The notes under the pieces are model-generated. The model searched no databases and had not been told where the DNA came from. It was given only the letters and a program-made list of their open reading frames with translations. From contig JANAVB010009598.1 in assembly GCA_029216955.1 (NCBI GenBank), forward strand, positions 25,709,630-25,773,629: DNA of 64,000 nt, written 5' to 3'. The translations under genes were made by a program, and so were the position numbers. This document shows, piece by piece, positions 1 to 11,337 of the stretch (position 1 is the first letter of the stretch; every line of letters starts with the position of its first letter). This stretch comes from Iris pallida. Taxonomy: Eukaryota > Streptophyta > Magnoliopsida > Asparagales > Iridaceae.

Positions 1-119
1 TGGTCCTCGACGCGTCGTGTTCGCGTACGAAGGCCTTATCAGCGGCACTTTTCAGCCGTGTGCACAGTGCAGCTGAACAGTGCACGCGAGATTTGTTCTC
101 ATACGCTTCTTCGAAACGA

Positions 120-178
120 CGTAAAATTTTATGGGCATATGAGCAGAGGTTGCCCCTATGTGCTCATAAAATTTCACG
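120..178. repeat. Imperfect inverted repeat (hairpin)
   Basis: The left arm at 120-139 (cgtaaaattttatgggcata) pairs with the right arm at 157-178 with few mismatches, around a 17-bp loop that also contains a short ggca/tgcc pair. It lies in the 5' part of element G. Its role is unknown. Confidence 0.5.
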
Positions 179-1333
179 GGAAACGGAGTCCTGTGCATCG
201 AGTTATGACGCTCGGACAGCAGGGCATGCACGGGGCCGTGACGGGCCTCGTGCACGCGTGTCCGTGTCCGATTCGGACACTAAAACGTGTCGATTTCAGA
301 TCCATCTTCAGAAAAGTTGTTACAAATAAATTAGCAAGGAATTCGTGAAAACAGAATCGAAAAATAACACTTTTAAGTTCTAAGTGGTATTTCGTCGAAC
401 ACGTGTTCTATAGACTGACACGTGTCCGATACGGCTATCAAACGAAATAAAAATCTTCCAAACTTCATGCATATATCGAGGGTAACTATATGGATGCTAA
501 AATGCAGAAATTTAGAAGAAACAATGGTAGAACAAGGTTTACCTATTGAGAGTTAAAATCTCAATGAAAGTGAATCCTCGAGCCCTTTGACGACCAGTTT
601 CTCCCAAGCAAACGTCTCCAAATCCTTGCTAGCAATGCTCTAACAAGTTCTTTCCTCCCCCGGTTGCAACACAATTCATTTGGCACAAATCAGATTCGGT
701 GAGAAAGTTAGGATTTTTAGAGAAAAGGAGAAACTAGGTTGATCTTGTGGAGGCTATGTGATTTCTACACAATGAGAGGGGGGGCTGCTGTGTTGGTCAG
801 CCAGCATGGTGGTTAGTGTTTGTTAGGGTTTAGTCATGGGTCAATCACTCTTAAGTTGCTAAAAGGTCCAATGACAAAAGGTTTATAAAAAATGACTTAA
901 AATCATTAAATAAATCTTAAAAAAATAGGTAATAATTCTAAATTAAATCTAAAAGCCAATAATAAATCTAATTACATTATTAGGTTTCTAAACAAGGTTG
1001 ACTAAGGTTTATACCATCTTGGTCTTATCAAACACCAATCCAAACCACACAACAATCAATTATTAACATTTTAAATAAATTCAAAAATAATGCACAATGA
1101 GTAAAATACCCCTAATTAGAAAAGTTAGTGTGACACGTAATTAGGTTTCTAATGTCATGGTTAGTCTCTAATCATGGTTAGCTAAGGTTAAAACTGACTA
1201 TAACACAACACCAATTAAAATTTATAAATTAATCCAAAAAAATAAAATCACACAATTACCAAAATACCCTTATTTTAGAAAAGTGGTTACATAGTTCCTA
1301 AGTTATCTTATCATTTGTTGTTCTATATAGTTC

Positions 1334-1440
1334 TTACATGCTCACATGTCCAGTTATCTTACATTCTCATATGTCCCAGTTATCTAACATGCTTACACGT
1401 CCCAGTTATCTCACATGCTCACATGTACCATTCTCGTACA
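1334..1440 (+). repeat. ~26-bp tandem repeat in the LTR of G, four degenerate copies
   Basis: Four successive copies of a unit like acatgctcacatgtcccag with a cagttatct tail start near 1335, 1360, 1386 and 1412. Each contains the palindromic core ACATGT or a one-base variant. There is no coding potential; the array lies in the middle of the LTR. Confidence 0.6.
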
Positions 1441-1664
1441 TTAATCAGTTTGAGTCACATGTTCACATGCTTTCGTTTAATTCACATGTCCCTAGTTTAC
1501 ATTATGTCACATATTATTTACTTGTGCTCCAGGTTGCTTTGCTTATTGTCTTTTCTATTCTCGGGATAAGTGCGTTGGTAGTACACGAGTCTCAATCCAT
1601 TACTTAATTTTATCTCTATCCATTTCTATGTAAGTTATTGCTGGTTTTAGTTCATAGTTTGGCT

Positions 1665-1830
1665 TTCTTTGTGGTACTTGCTATTGGGCGTCTGACCCCA
1701 CTGGTTTTGTTTGGACGATCTGATAGAGGAGCCCGGAGGATCTTCCGTACCATCTACTCGACAGTGACTACCCGGAGCACCAGAGTACCTTAGTGGGTTT
1801 TCCTATATCATTCTCCCACTATTTATGTAC
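1665..1830 (+). promoter_or_regulatory. Conserved LTR block shared by G, A and B
   Basis: The stretch reading ctttgtggtacttgct followed by gaccccactggttttg recurs with few changes in A (about 46130-46180 and 53755-53805) and in inverse orientation in B (about 17690-17740 and 23380-23430). It is followed in all three by a gacg/ggcgtttagcc motif and a catgtatgac...ctagcttcatg motif. Such conservation between otherwise diverged LTRs suggests a shared U5 or processing function; the function is inferred. Confidence 0.5.
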
Positions 1831-2399
1831 ATTATTCTTTTGTGACGTTTAGCCTCCGCACGTATTTAGCTCTTGTTTTGGATCTTGACATTTAGCCTAT
1901 GGGCCTAAACATGATTTGCGTAATCTAGACTATAGCTAGAGCTTATCATGTATGACTATTACTCTTGCAAGTTCTTCATTTTGTATTACTAGCTTCATGG
2001 TCATCCATGTATATATAGTTTGGGACGATTTACTATTTTATGTCTGATGATCATACTTCTTGTACTTTGCATATTTGCTTGTGATTGAGATACCTAGGAT
2101 TGCTTGACCTAGGATTGACTGTTGGATTGTAGTAGTAATCCTATGTCTCTACATCTTATACATTATTTCGGGGTACTGGAGTACTTTGGAATACGTAGCT
2201 GGCCTGGTCCGTCCCTACTTGCCAGTATTCTGGTTCTGGGACATGACAACTTCTCTTTTTGGGACTTCTATGCGACGATCCTATCGCAAGCTGCTGTAAT
2301 CAGCCATTATGGAAATGCCTTGTGTGGACACGACCTAGGCTCGTACGACATCATGCCCTAGCGAGGACGAGCGGTCCTTCGGGACCGGGTGTGACATAG

Positions 2400-2411
2400 T
2401 GGTATCAGAGC
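2400..2411 (+). promoter_or_regulatory. Primer binding site, initiator tRNA-Met type (element G)
   Basis: TGGTATCAGAGC is the classical complement of the 3' end of plant initiator tRNA-Met. It begins 3 nt after the LTR terminus at 2396, and sets the orientation of G as plus strand. Confidence 0.85.
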
Positions 2412-4067
2412 ACGGCTTTACGTCCTTGGACTTTCGATTGAATTCTTTAACTCTGATGTTGTCTTCAAAAAAAATGTTGTTTCCACAAATCGATATCGCT
2501 GGTGCGCTCTCTCTCGATGTTCCACATGATGTCCCTACAGTAAGTCTATATTTTTTTATAAAATCTCATGAGGGAAAATTTGATTGAATAAAAGGTGGTT
2601 TCACGTAAGGCACGGTTGGCTAAGTGCTGGGCATATACACCAAGAATGGCGTCAGTTATAGCAAGTTACATGCAGAATTTGAATCTTTTCGAGATGAGAA
2701 TGAGTTTGACTTGATTCGTAAAATGCAAGATGACTATCAATACGGGTGCCATCGAATGATGTTATCATCAGTACAATATAGATGATCATGCTTGAAATTT
2801 GAGGAATGGTTTGAACGGAGATTCAAAGTAATCGAGATTCAAAATTTGTTTCGAAGATTTATCGAATACTTCATTCCTGAGTAGTGTATGGGATAGCCTT
2901 GGGGACGTCTATCAAACTAAAAATTGGGGTACCGATGAGTCTATCAGCAAGTGTTGCCGTATACAAAGCCTTAGATTGACTATCATTAATTAAGTTGTAA
3001 TCTTGAAGTTTTGATGAGTTGATTCGAACGAACTAGAAACAGCACGCACGAGATTGGGATTACGCAAGTACGAAATAAGAAAATGATTGAGTAGATAGAG
3101 TGAATCAAAAAAAGTTAAGCTGTAACGAACGAATGACTCAATCTAGAAATCGATATGAATCATATACGAAAAATTAGCACGATTGGAGGTAGCATGCATA
3201 TAAATAATTCGAGTATATGAGAAATGACTCTAAGGATTTGGGAGATATGTCGCTTGATGACTTAAGATGGATAGATAAACATACGTGATTCTGGATTTAA
3301 ATGAATTGATCATGCAACTAGTTCGAGGGATAATGATCGAATTTGACCTTGAATCTCAAGGAGATTGTGGTATGTCCAATTAGGACGATAACATCAGCTG
3401 CATGACTCAAAGTTCATTGTGAAGAAAGATCATCAGGTTATGTATATCATCGATGGTATTGAGACATATCAAAGATTGATGTGCGATAACTCGGGAGGGG
3501 GAGGGGGTACTCTGATTCGAGGAATGACGATCGTGTAAAATATTATTGTTCAAATGGATGCTATACTTGGGATTTTGATAATAATGAATGTTTGGATTAC
3601 TTGATTAGATGGATTTGAAGCATACATGAATAAATGATAGTCAGACTATACGAAATGAAAATGTTGACAAAGTTGATGATCATGATGTAAGAATAGTTAT
3701 GACTTGAGGAAAGGTCTAAGAATGGATTGATATATTACTTAGATAAAAACAAAAGTGTCTTGATGGTTTCAATGATAACTATAACGTTGACGTTCTTGTC
3801 TTGTACGAGCGCAACTCCAGTCTTGCACATGCATCATGCCGGATTAGGGCGATCATTTTATGGGAGCACTAACATGGTGATTCATGTCCAGCGGGGATGA
3901 TCGTACTTACGGGAGATCAGGGCGAGGCAATTTGATTACTTTGACTTGTGGTTTGATGCGAAGGTGAATTCGAGGATTGTTTGGACTTGTGATTTACGAT
4001 AAAGTAAGTTTGAGGATTGAGTAAATCCAATCTACGTATCGAGAATGAATTAGTCTAGACTCAAAGC
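2412..4067 (+). other. Non-coding body of element G
   Basis: About 1.65 kb between the G PBS and the start of element H. All frames are broken into short pieces and I see no Gag zinc knuckle, protease, RT or integrase motif. It resembles the bodies of large retrotransposon derivatives (LARDs) or a heavily decayed gag region. A purine-rich run (ggga/gggg) lies near 3500. Confidence 0.45.
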
Positions 4068-4103
4068 TGTAGTAGCATGAAATTTTTCAGCAAATATAGC
4101 TCC

Positions 4104-4300
4104 ATGCGCCCAAGACAAGTGAAGCTCCATGTGCCCAGTCAGTGTAACTCTATGCGCCCACTCAATGAAGCTCTATGCACCCAGTCAGTGTAACTCCATG
4201 CGCCCAGTCAAGTGTACCTCCCTGCGCCCAAGACTAGCTCCTCTAAAAGGAGGGCGCATAGCCTGAGACATGGCTATGCGCCCAAGCCTGACTCAATCAA
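4104..4300 (+). repeat. tgcgccca short repeats in the LTR of H
   Basis: Units of the form ctccatgcgcccagtcagtg recur at roughly 35-bp spacing (about 4104, 4126, 4157, 4192, 4222), then looser copies to 4500. The same word recurs in the leader at 5320-5540, so the sequence is family-specific rather than random. Confidence 0.65.
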
Positions 4301-4518
4301 AGCCATGATCAAAACGTGCACCGAAGCGCATGGCCACGTCAGCCTCCATGAGCAGTCATGTACCGAAGCATGCGGCCACGTCAACACTACGACCAACCCA
4401 CGATCTCGCAGCCTGTATGCACCTACATACTATGCACCCAAAGCAGGACTATGTGCCACATAAGAACCAGCGTGTTTCTCTTATGGGCGCATAACATCAT
4501 TCCAGCTCGAGAATGACT

Positions 4519-4526
4519 ATAAAAGG
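4519..4526 (+). promoter_or_regulatory. TATA box of the H LTR
   Basis: TATAAAAG followed by a GC-rich stretch and a CA-rich initiator-like region (about 4545-4555) is a strong plant Pol II promoter signature. It lies about 300 bp before the end of the LTR, so transcription would start near 4550. Confidence 0.7.
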
Positions 4527-4777
4527 GGAGGCTCATCCCTCTTCAACACAGAGAACGGAGAGAAATTTTAAGAGCCAAATTGCTGCACTTCTTACCAGTG
4601 GGCCGAGAGTTAGCAATTTTCTTAGGTTTTCTTCCACTTTTATAATCAAATTGTCAATGGAGTGAAGGAAAAACTGCCACTCGATCTCCATCGTCCCATT
4701 TCCCAGAATTCTTTTTGTACTCGGAGATCCTCAGCACAGGATCTCTCAGGCGTACTCGATTTGTGGTGCCTTGTGCC

Positions 4778-4783
4778 AATAAA
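4778..4783 (+). terminator. AATAAA polyadenylation signal in the H LTR
   Basis: AATAAA lies ~40 bp before the LTR end and downstream of the presumed start site, as needed for 3' processing within R/U5 of the downstream LTR copy. Confidence 0.5.
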
Positions 4784-4822
4784 AGAAAAGACAATATTTT
4801 CTTTTTTGTGTGTCCACAAAAA

Positions 4823-4840
4823 TGGCGACTCTGCTGGTGA
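4823..4840 (+). promoter_or_regulatory. Primer binding site of element H (Tat/Ogre type)
   Basis: TGGCGACTCTGCTGG lies ~5 nt after the LTR end. Tat/Ogre elements characteristically have a PBS of the form tggcgactc, attributed to a tRNA-Arg. The exact tRNA is from memory of the lineage, not verified here. Confidence 0.7.
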
Positions 4841-4842
4841 CT

Positions 4843-6052
4843 ACCTTTTCCTCTGACGAGAAGGTGGTGACGCAATCCGATACTGACAAAGTAGGGAGCA
4901 ATCAGAAGATGTTGATCGTAAAGTTCGATCAGCAGGCGTTCGAAGAGATGCACTCGAGGGACGGCTCTACTCCCTCAAAATCAGTGAAGCCAAACAACTC
5001 TTGCAAAACATGGCTTCCGAAGGCTCGCTGTGCATATCCTGCTAGTGTCATAGTAGATATGTTGCTGGAGGACTCTGCTACATGGGCACATGACTCTGCC
5101 ACAGAAGTTCCCCAAACGCAGAAGGCTCACACCATTCCGGGCTCGACTAGTCCAGTGACTTCTTCCCTGCAAAACCAACAACAGGGTATTTAACACCCGA
5201 GACTCGGCAAAGAAAAATACTACGATGCCAAGTATCGGAGTGTATGACACTCTGGCCGAACCCGACGAGGATCACAAACGAAGGAAGCCAAACTGAGGAA
5301 AAACAGCGCTGCTCCACCAGGCATGCGCCCAAGGCCATGTGCCCAAGGGAGTGTTTTGGCGCATAGCCCCAACCAGAACACTTTTGTCTTCAACAGGCTG
5401 GACATCCAAAGCCATGCACCCAAGGCTATGTGTCCAGGCTCTCTGGATCCATACTATGTGCCCATATCAAGGAGGCTCAGACATGCTGTCAAGGAGCATG
5501 CGCCCAAGGCTAGTCTCCAAGGCCTATGCGCCCACAACAGAAAGACAGGTCCCAATGCGTATAGCACGGGGCTGTCTTCATGGACATCACAGAACTTAGG
5601 TGTGGTGGTTGCTCCTACACATAAACTAAGTCTGGATGCGCCTACTCTCCTTACGAACCCGCATGCAAAGCTCGGCAATACATGTAACATGGGTTGTAAG
5701 GCAAAACTCCCTTCCGCTGACTTGTGCGACATAAATAAATCATAAGCGTAAAGCGAGGGAGAACATAATAATTTATAGTATACTTCTGTGCACCAGTATT
5801 GTTATCAACTGTTATCACTCCAAAACAACAAGAGCGCCTCAAAGAAAGTCCATGTTTCGATGGTTGCACTTCTTTGATGACGAGAAGCCACTATGTGTTT
5901 CATCCAACATAGCTTCGTAGGGTCCCCCTTACGGAAGCCCCAATCAAAGACGGTGGACTACGAACCCAACTTTCTCTCTTACCTCTCTGGGAAGAAGAAG
6001 GAGAAGTCTACCAACAGATGGCCGACAGGCTGTCACATCCTAGGGAGTCTAT
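4843..6052 (+). other. Long leader of element H with repeats and decayed frames
   Basis: Tat elements have long untranslated or extra-ORF leaders. An open frame at 4810-5193 overlaps the PBS and so is not a normal gene. 5320-5560 repeats the tgcgcccaa word of the LTR. No domain is recognised. The stretch 5727-6000 is featureless. Confidence 0.5.
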
Positions 6053-7575
6053 ATGGGCACTCGATCAAAGGCAAGATTCCGTATGGACGATAAAGATTTC
6101 CAAGCCGGGGGTAGCATTCCCTCAGAATCTGAAGCAGATGACCCTCACACTGGGGGTAGCCTTCCAGAGAACAATGATCCTTCCGAATCCGATGGCGACT
6201 ACCCACCTCCTCTACCTGAAGATGAAGGACTTATCCACTCGTAGATAAACAGTATCAGCACCAGTTGTACTGCTTCCTCTGTTCATCCTCATATGCTATC
6301 TACGTACATGACAGACGGAGAAAGACCTGAAGAAGCCAGTGATCAGACTAGCAAACGGCTAGAGGGTCTTGAAACAACATTCGCCAAGATCACTGATATG
6401 TTTACCAGCATCATGGCAGTTCAAGCTGCTGGGGCTGTTCCTCCACCTCAACAGAACATCTCGGCCCACGCTAGTCCGGCTCACAGTAATAACCCTCCTT
6501 CACTACAAAAGGAGTATCATTCCATTGCGCCTCCTCCAAATCTTACGAATACTGGGGGTGGTCCTTCACCAACAATGCTTGACAACCGTTCAGCAACCAT
6601 TTCCTAACACCTGCTCAATCAATATGATGCAATTGATTCCTTGGTCGCTCGCCTCAACACCATCTCACACAAAGATGAGCTTCATAAGATGGAGATATCT
6701 CAACCATATCCCTTTGAGTGGGAGAACCCTACTTGTCCTCCTAACTACAAGCCGCTGACGCTGAACTCATTTGACGGGTTGACTTTTCCTCGTCAGCACA
6801 TGACGTACTTCAACACGCAGACTCTGTAATTGCCCAAAGATGATCCGTTCCTGTCAAAGCTATTTATTAGCACCTTGCAGGGGTAGCCTTCGAATGGTTT
6901 TGCAGTCTGCCTGACGGGTGTATCAATTCATTCAAAGACTTGGAGAGGTTATTCCTCAATAAGTTTTACGAGAGCGGCATGCATGTTAGTATGTCCACCC
7001 TCATCGAAACCAAGCAAAGGAGGAATGAGTCTATCATCGCCTTCATCGAATGCTTCCGGCGGCTATCACTGAAGATGCCCTTGGGCATACCAGACTCAAA
7101 ACTTATGGATACTTATTGTCGACATAACTTCCTTCCTACAATAAAGTTTTGTCTAGGTATGCATAAGTATGATACATGGTCCGCTTTCATTAGGGCCGCT
7201 GATGCTGCTGAGAACGACGTTCCTAACTTGGAACTACTAGGGTTGAAGATACCCAAATCCGAAGACAAGGGCAAGCATCCTCAAACTATCCCTGTTCGTA
7301 GGGGTAAAGGGAAAGAAGTACTAAAAGTCGACACATCCAAAGGAGCTCCCAATTCTCAGGGTGCCTTCGACAAGCCTAAGGATACTTTCTCCTTCGACGA
7401 AGACGATGTCATCACCGTCTTCCACACATTGATAAAGGGTAATAAGCTGACATTACCTCCACCACGACGTCCTGTAGAGGCAAGCCAACTCAATGATCCC
7501 AAGTGCTGTCTCTATCATCAGTATGTGCATCACTCCACTAAGGACTGTATCGTCCTAAAGAAGAAGATACAATAG
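6053..7575 (+). pseudogene. gag: Degenerate Gag of element H (Tat-like)
   Basis: One frame runs from 6053 to 6829 with stops at 6242-6244, 6605-6607 (CAA to TAA) and 6827-6829, then shifts frame and continues at 6940-7575. The acidic N-terminus (SESEADDP) is followed by a helical capsid-like part with FDG...PRQHMTYFNTQTL and then the 6940 segment (NKFYESGMHVSMSTL, FIECFRRLSLKMP). Near the C-terminus, CCLYHQYVHHSTKDC resembles the atypical zinc-binding motif of Tat Gag. Gag would form the virus-like particle. Broken, so non-functional; assignment is by motif recognition only. Confidence 0.7.
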
Positions 7576-9261
7576 CTTATCGACAGTCAAGTGATCAACC
7601 TCAAAGCTGAAGACAAGGTTGTATCTGCTAACATGATCTCTTTTCAGTTTGGCGACTTTTCTCCTACAGAAGTCCCAGACGGCGTTGTCCCGATCCCCAA
7701 GGCGACGATGGAAGTCATCAACCTACCACCAGCTCGCAACTCGACTTTGGTCCCACTCACAACTGAACGTGGCGAGATCATGTGGGTCTACTCAGACCTT
7801 GTCCAAGAAGTGACGTAGGGGGTAGCACCTCCCAAAGCAAGAAAGGGCAAGAAATTCAAGCCATGCCATATGGTATCCTCCCCCATCTACGAGGTTCTAT
7901 CTGGCGAGACGCGGTCGAGGAAGACTTATCTTCGGACGTACGATCCCGCACAAGAAGAAGCAGTACCTCCTCAAGCTCCTGTTGCCTAAACAAGCTCAGA
8001 AGACGGTCCGTCCAAGCCTCAAACCATGGACAAATCCAAGCAGAAGGAGACGCGATTTGACAAATCTCTAAAGATGCCAGCTCCCGAAGACATGGATCGG
8101 CCCTATAACTTTGACATACTGGCTCAGCTGGCTAATACACCTGCCAGGTTGTCTCTGTTCGATCTATTACAACTCTCCAAAGAAATACAGAAGGCCTTAA
8201 GCGAGGCATTACTACATGTCTTAAACGAAGCTTACTATGGATATTCGGTACATTACCAGTCTCAACCCCCCAAGGATGATGGAAATGAAGCTGATAATGA
8301 AGCTGATAATGAAGCTGAAGCAAGTCCATCTTCCGATGATGGTCCCCTGATTATCCGGGTCAAAGGACGTACTACTCTAAAGAGTACTTCGAAGCCTCTC
8401 ATAATCTAGGTGAAAAGAAGAACCTCGACAAGATTAAACTATTGACCATCACTTTCAGCAAGACACCTCGAAAGGAACCTACTAATGCTCAAGAATTACC
8501 CTACGTGGTAAACTCGGCCAAGACTGTGGCCCCTATTCCAGATGATGATCCTCTCAATGAGTATATCAATACTCATAATAATGTACCTTCAGTGGATGAT
8601 GTTATCCCTAAAGAAGAACTTACGTATTTCCTTAGTAAAGGTTTATCTTTGAATTACTCCGATGTCTATCAACCAGTAAACCACTACATAGATACGATAT
8701 ACGCTCTAGAGAACGGCATATGACCACACCTCTGTATGCCGGTCACAATAACTCATCTGCAGAAAAAAGTTTACCATGTAGATATCCTCTACTTTATCGT
8801 TCCAGCCAAAAAGAAAGATGAAGAGCTAATCATCTTCGGTCGTATAATTGGCGAGAGAAAGTTCGTTCTAGACTCTACTTCTCCCAAGCACAACACAAAA
8901 GCTGACTATGGCTCCGAGAAAATGCAACTTTTCCGGTATAGTTGGCAGGCCAAGAACATCATCCAGAACATGGGATATGACATCAAAAGCGATAAAGGGC
9001 TAAATTATGGCCGAGGACGACGGTTGCCAATACGACACTTTGCCTTCCGGCAAACCCAAGAATTGCTGCCAACGGAGCGTTGTTGGTTTGGGCTATGTCT
9101 CTCCTCCAATAACTCCCGAAATATCAGATAATGAAGCAGATCGTTGTTCTCATTCTTCTGATTTCTTCCTCTGGGACTCAGACTCCAGCATCGGCGATAT
9201 GTTCAAAACAACTCTGTCCGTCAACATGGTTTCGGCCGACCAAATTATAGATGATGTCTAA
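7576..9261 (+). pseudogene. Gag-RT linker of element H with decayed protease region
   Basis: Fragments at 7591-7818, 8026-8409, 8442-8723, 8736-9131 and 9007-9261 are separated by stops and frame changes. The 8026 segment has PYNFDILAQLANTPARLSLFDLL, typical of the region between Gag and protease in Tat-lineage polyproteins, and then three repeats of EADN (8288-8315). No intact D-S/T-G protease triad is seen, so the protease is either lost or too decayed to recognise. Confidence 0.55.
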
Positions 9262-9291
9262 TCAATCGAACTCGAACAATGGGCTCAGAAT

Positions 9292-10890
9292 ATGGACACC
9301 AGGTGGGAGATATGCTTCGAACAACGGGAACCACCTACCGAAGACGAAGTCATCCAAGTCAATCTAGGAGATGAAGTATCCTTCAAACCAATCTTCATCA
9401 GCAAAAGCCTATCTGGCGATGAACGCCAATCTCTTATACAGCTTATAAGAGATTTCATCGATGTCTTCACATGGAGGTATGAAGACATGCCAAGCTTGGA
9501 CCCTAAAGTCGCCATGTATCGTCTGAACATCTCGTCTAAAGCTAAGCCAGTGAAGCAGCAACAACGACGATTCCGACCAGACGTCATGGAAGCCATCGAA
9601 AATAAAGTCAAGAAGCTCATTGCTAGTGGATTCATTCGCGAGGAACAACACCCAGACTGGGTTGCCAATATTGTTCCAGTCATAAAAAAGAACGAAAAAG
9701 TTTGAGTTTTTATCGACTACCGTGATTTGAACTCTGTATTTTTGAAAGACGAGTTCCCTCTACCGACCACTGACGTAATGATCGACAATACTTACAGCTT
9801 CGAACGGATATCCTTTATGGATGGGTTCTCAGGCTACAACCAAATCAAGATGTTCCCCGACGACGAGAAGCACACATCTTTTTGAACACCGTTGGAGGTA
9901 TACTGCTATACGGTGATGTCCTTCGGATTGAAGAATACAGGGGAAACATACCAGCGAGCCATGAACACAATTTTTCACGATCATTTGCATAAAACTATGG
10001 AGTGCTACATAGACGATATCACATTCAAAAGTCGTATCAAGGGCAACCACCTCCAAGACTTGAGAACGGTGTTCGAACTAATGTGTGCACACCAACTCAA
10101 GATGAATCCAACCAAGTCATTTCTGGGAGTCTCCAACGGTAAGTTCCTTGGTTTCGTCATCACTTCAAAGGGTATACATCTGGACCCCGAAAAAGTGAAG
10201 GCTATTCTTGAGATGCACCCTCCAAGAAACCTCAAAGAGCTATATGGACTAGAAGGAAGGCTAGCCTACATCAGACGATTCATTTCGAACCTCTCTGGAA
10301 GGTGTCAACCATTCACTCAGCTCATGAAGAAAGGCGCATCTTTCGTCTGGACTGAATATGTCAACCGCATTTGACGACATCAAGGCGTATGTTACAAGCC
10401 CTCCAGTATTGGTAGCTTCAATAATGGGGAAGCTCTTCTTACTATATGTCCGTGCTATGGACCATTCTCTCGGTGCCCTCTTAGCTCAGAAGAACGAAGG
10501 CGGCAATGAACATGCAATCTTCTACCTCAGCCGCACAATGGTGGATGCCAAGCACAGATACACACCGGTGGAGAAAAATGCCTCGCACTAGTATTTGCCA
10601 TCCAAAAGACACGCCACTATATGTCTCGGCAGACCATCCACATTATATCTAAAGTCAACCCCCTCAGAATACTCATGACTAAACCGGGCTCTCTCAATTC
10701 CCATTTAGCTACATGGGCAATGCTGTTGACTCCTTATAATATGATCTTCTTTCCCCAGAAGGCAGTAAAAGGCCAAGCATTAGCTGATTTCCTAGCAGCT
10801 CATCCGGTACCGGAGTCGTCCAAACTCTACGACGAAATCCCCGACGATGTGGTAGAGTCTAACACTGCAATGGAAGAAATCCTCATTTAG
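9292..10890 (+). pseudogene. pol: Reverse transcriptase and RNase H of element H
   Basis: 9292-9705 encodes the RT N-terminus (LNISSKAKPVKQQQRRFRPD, GFIREEQHPDWVANIVPV), stopped by TGA at 9703-9705 where Arg is expected before VFIDYRDLN. The frame then continues through SFMDGFSGYNQIK (motif A Asp kept), a second TGA at 9883-9885, and 9892-10374 with MSFGLKN and ECYIDDIT (motif C Asp pair kept). RNase H follows from 10358 in another frame (LYVRAMDHSLGALLAQ, HAIFYLSRTM, YTPVEKN), with a further break near 10591 and a tail KGQALADFLAAHP typical of Tat. Catalytic motifs survive but the reading frame does not. Confidence 0.8.
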
Positions 10891-11314
10891 TGAATGTTCT
10901 TCGACGGTGCCAAGAACATGACCCAAAGGAAATATCGTGGCTGGAGTAGGTGTCATGCTCGTGTCACCTGATCATCTGGTTATACACCATACACATTCTC
11001 TCGTGGAACCAAGCACCAACAATGTGGCCGAATATAACGCCCTATTAATCGGACTGCAACTGGCAAAGCAACTGGAAGTTGATTATCTAGAGGCTTACGA
11101 CGATTCCAAACTAATAGTTAGTCAGGTCCGAGGGGATTATGAAGTTTGCCACGAAGATCTCTTCCACTACCACAGAGCAACAATCGAGCTGGCATCTACT
11201 TTTGCTGGATTTTTCATCGAGCATGTACCTCAACTACAGAATATAGAAGCAGATACTCTAGTCGGTCTCGCTGCTTCCTTGACCGTTCCTACCAATACTA
11301 GCAGTCGATCATAG
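10891..11314 (+). pseudogene. Archaeal-type RNase H (aRNH) of element H
   Basis: After the connection segment, FFDGAKN supplies the first Asp, and a frame change near 10920-10936 leads to AGVGVMLVSPD. The remaining acidic residues are in NNVAEYNALLIGL (Glu), LEAYDDSKLIVSQV (Asp) and NIEADTLVGLA (Asp). A second, archaeal-type RNase H placed between native RNase H and integrase is diagnostic of the Tat clade. It would degrade the RNA of RNA-DNA hybrids during reverse transcription. Confidence 0.8.
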
Positions 11315-11337
11315 TATTTGGTCGAGAACTATTCTGT

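Larger units (their letters stand above)
1..2396 (+). repeat. 5' LTR (partial or full) of element G
   Basis: The sequence ends in TGTGACA directly before a PBS, as an LTR does. The first ~500 bp are GC-richer, with an imperfect hairpin. About 840-1300 is AT-rich with no coding signal. 1318-1450 holds short tandem repeats, and 1660-2390 is the conserved U5-like segment. The LTR start was not located, so it may lie inside or left of the window. Short open frames in this stretch are low-complexity and are not genes. Confidence 0.5.
1..4067 (+). mobile_element. Element G: partial Tekay/Del-like LTR retrotransposon (5' LTR plus non-coding body)
   Basis: The left edge is outside the window. An LTR-type end (gtgaca) at 2391-2396 is followed after 3 nt by a primer binding site complementary to initiator tRNA-Met. 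The last ~700 bp of the LTR share a conserved block with the LTRs of elements A and B, which places G in the same broad Tekay/Del group. The body from 2412 to about 4067 has no recognisable gag or pol and is then interrupted by element H. G is therefore the outermost visible layer of the nest. The 3' part is not in the window, so family and length are inferred. Confidence 0.6.
4068..4817 (+). repeat. 5' LTR of element H (~750 bp)
   Basis: Bounded on the right by tgtgtccaca, just before the PBS. Inside are repeated catgcgccca units, a TATA box at 4519 and an AATAAA signal at 4778, giving a plausible U3-R-U5 layout. The left end at tgtagtagcatg is inferred, with aaagc (4063-4067) as a possible target duplication that cannot be checked because the 3' LTR is missing. 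Confidence 0.55.

Noticed and set aside
4810..5193. 127-codon frame in the leader of H
   Set aside because: It starts before the PBS, has no recognisable domain, and its Ser/Thr-rich composition gives no support; treated as leader sequence.
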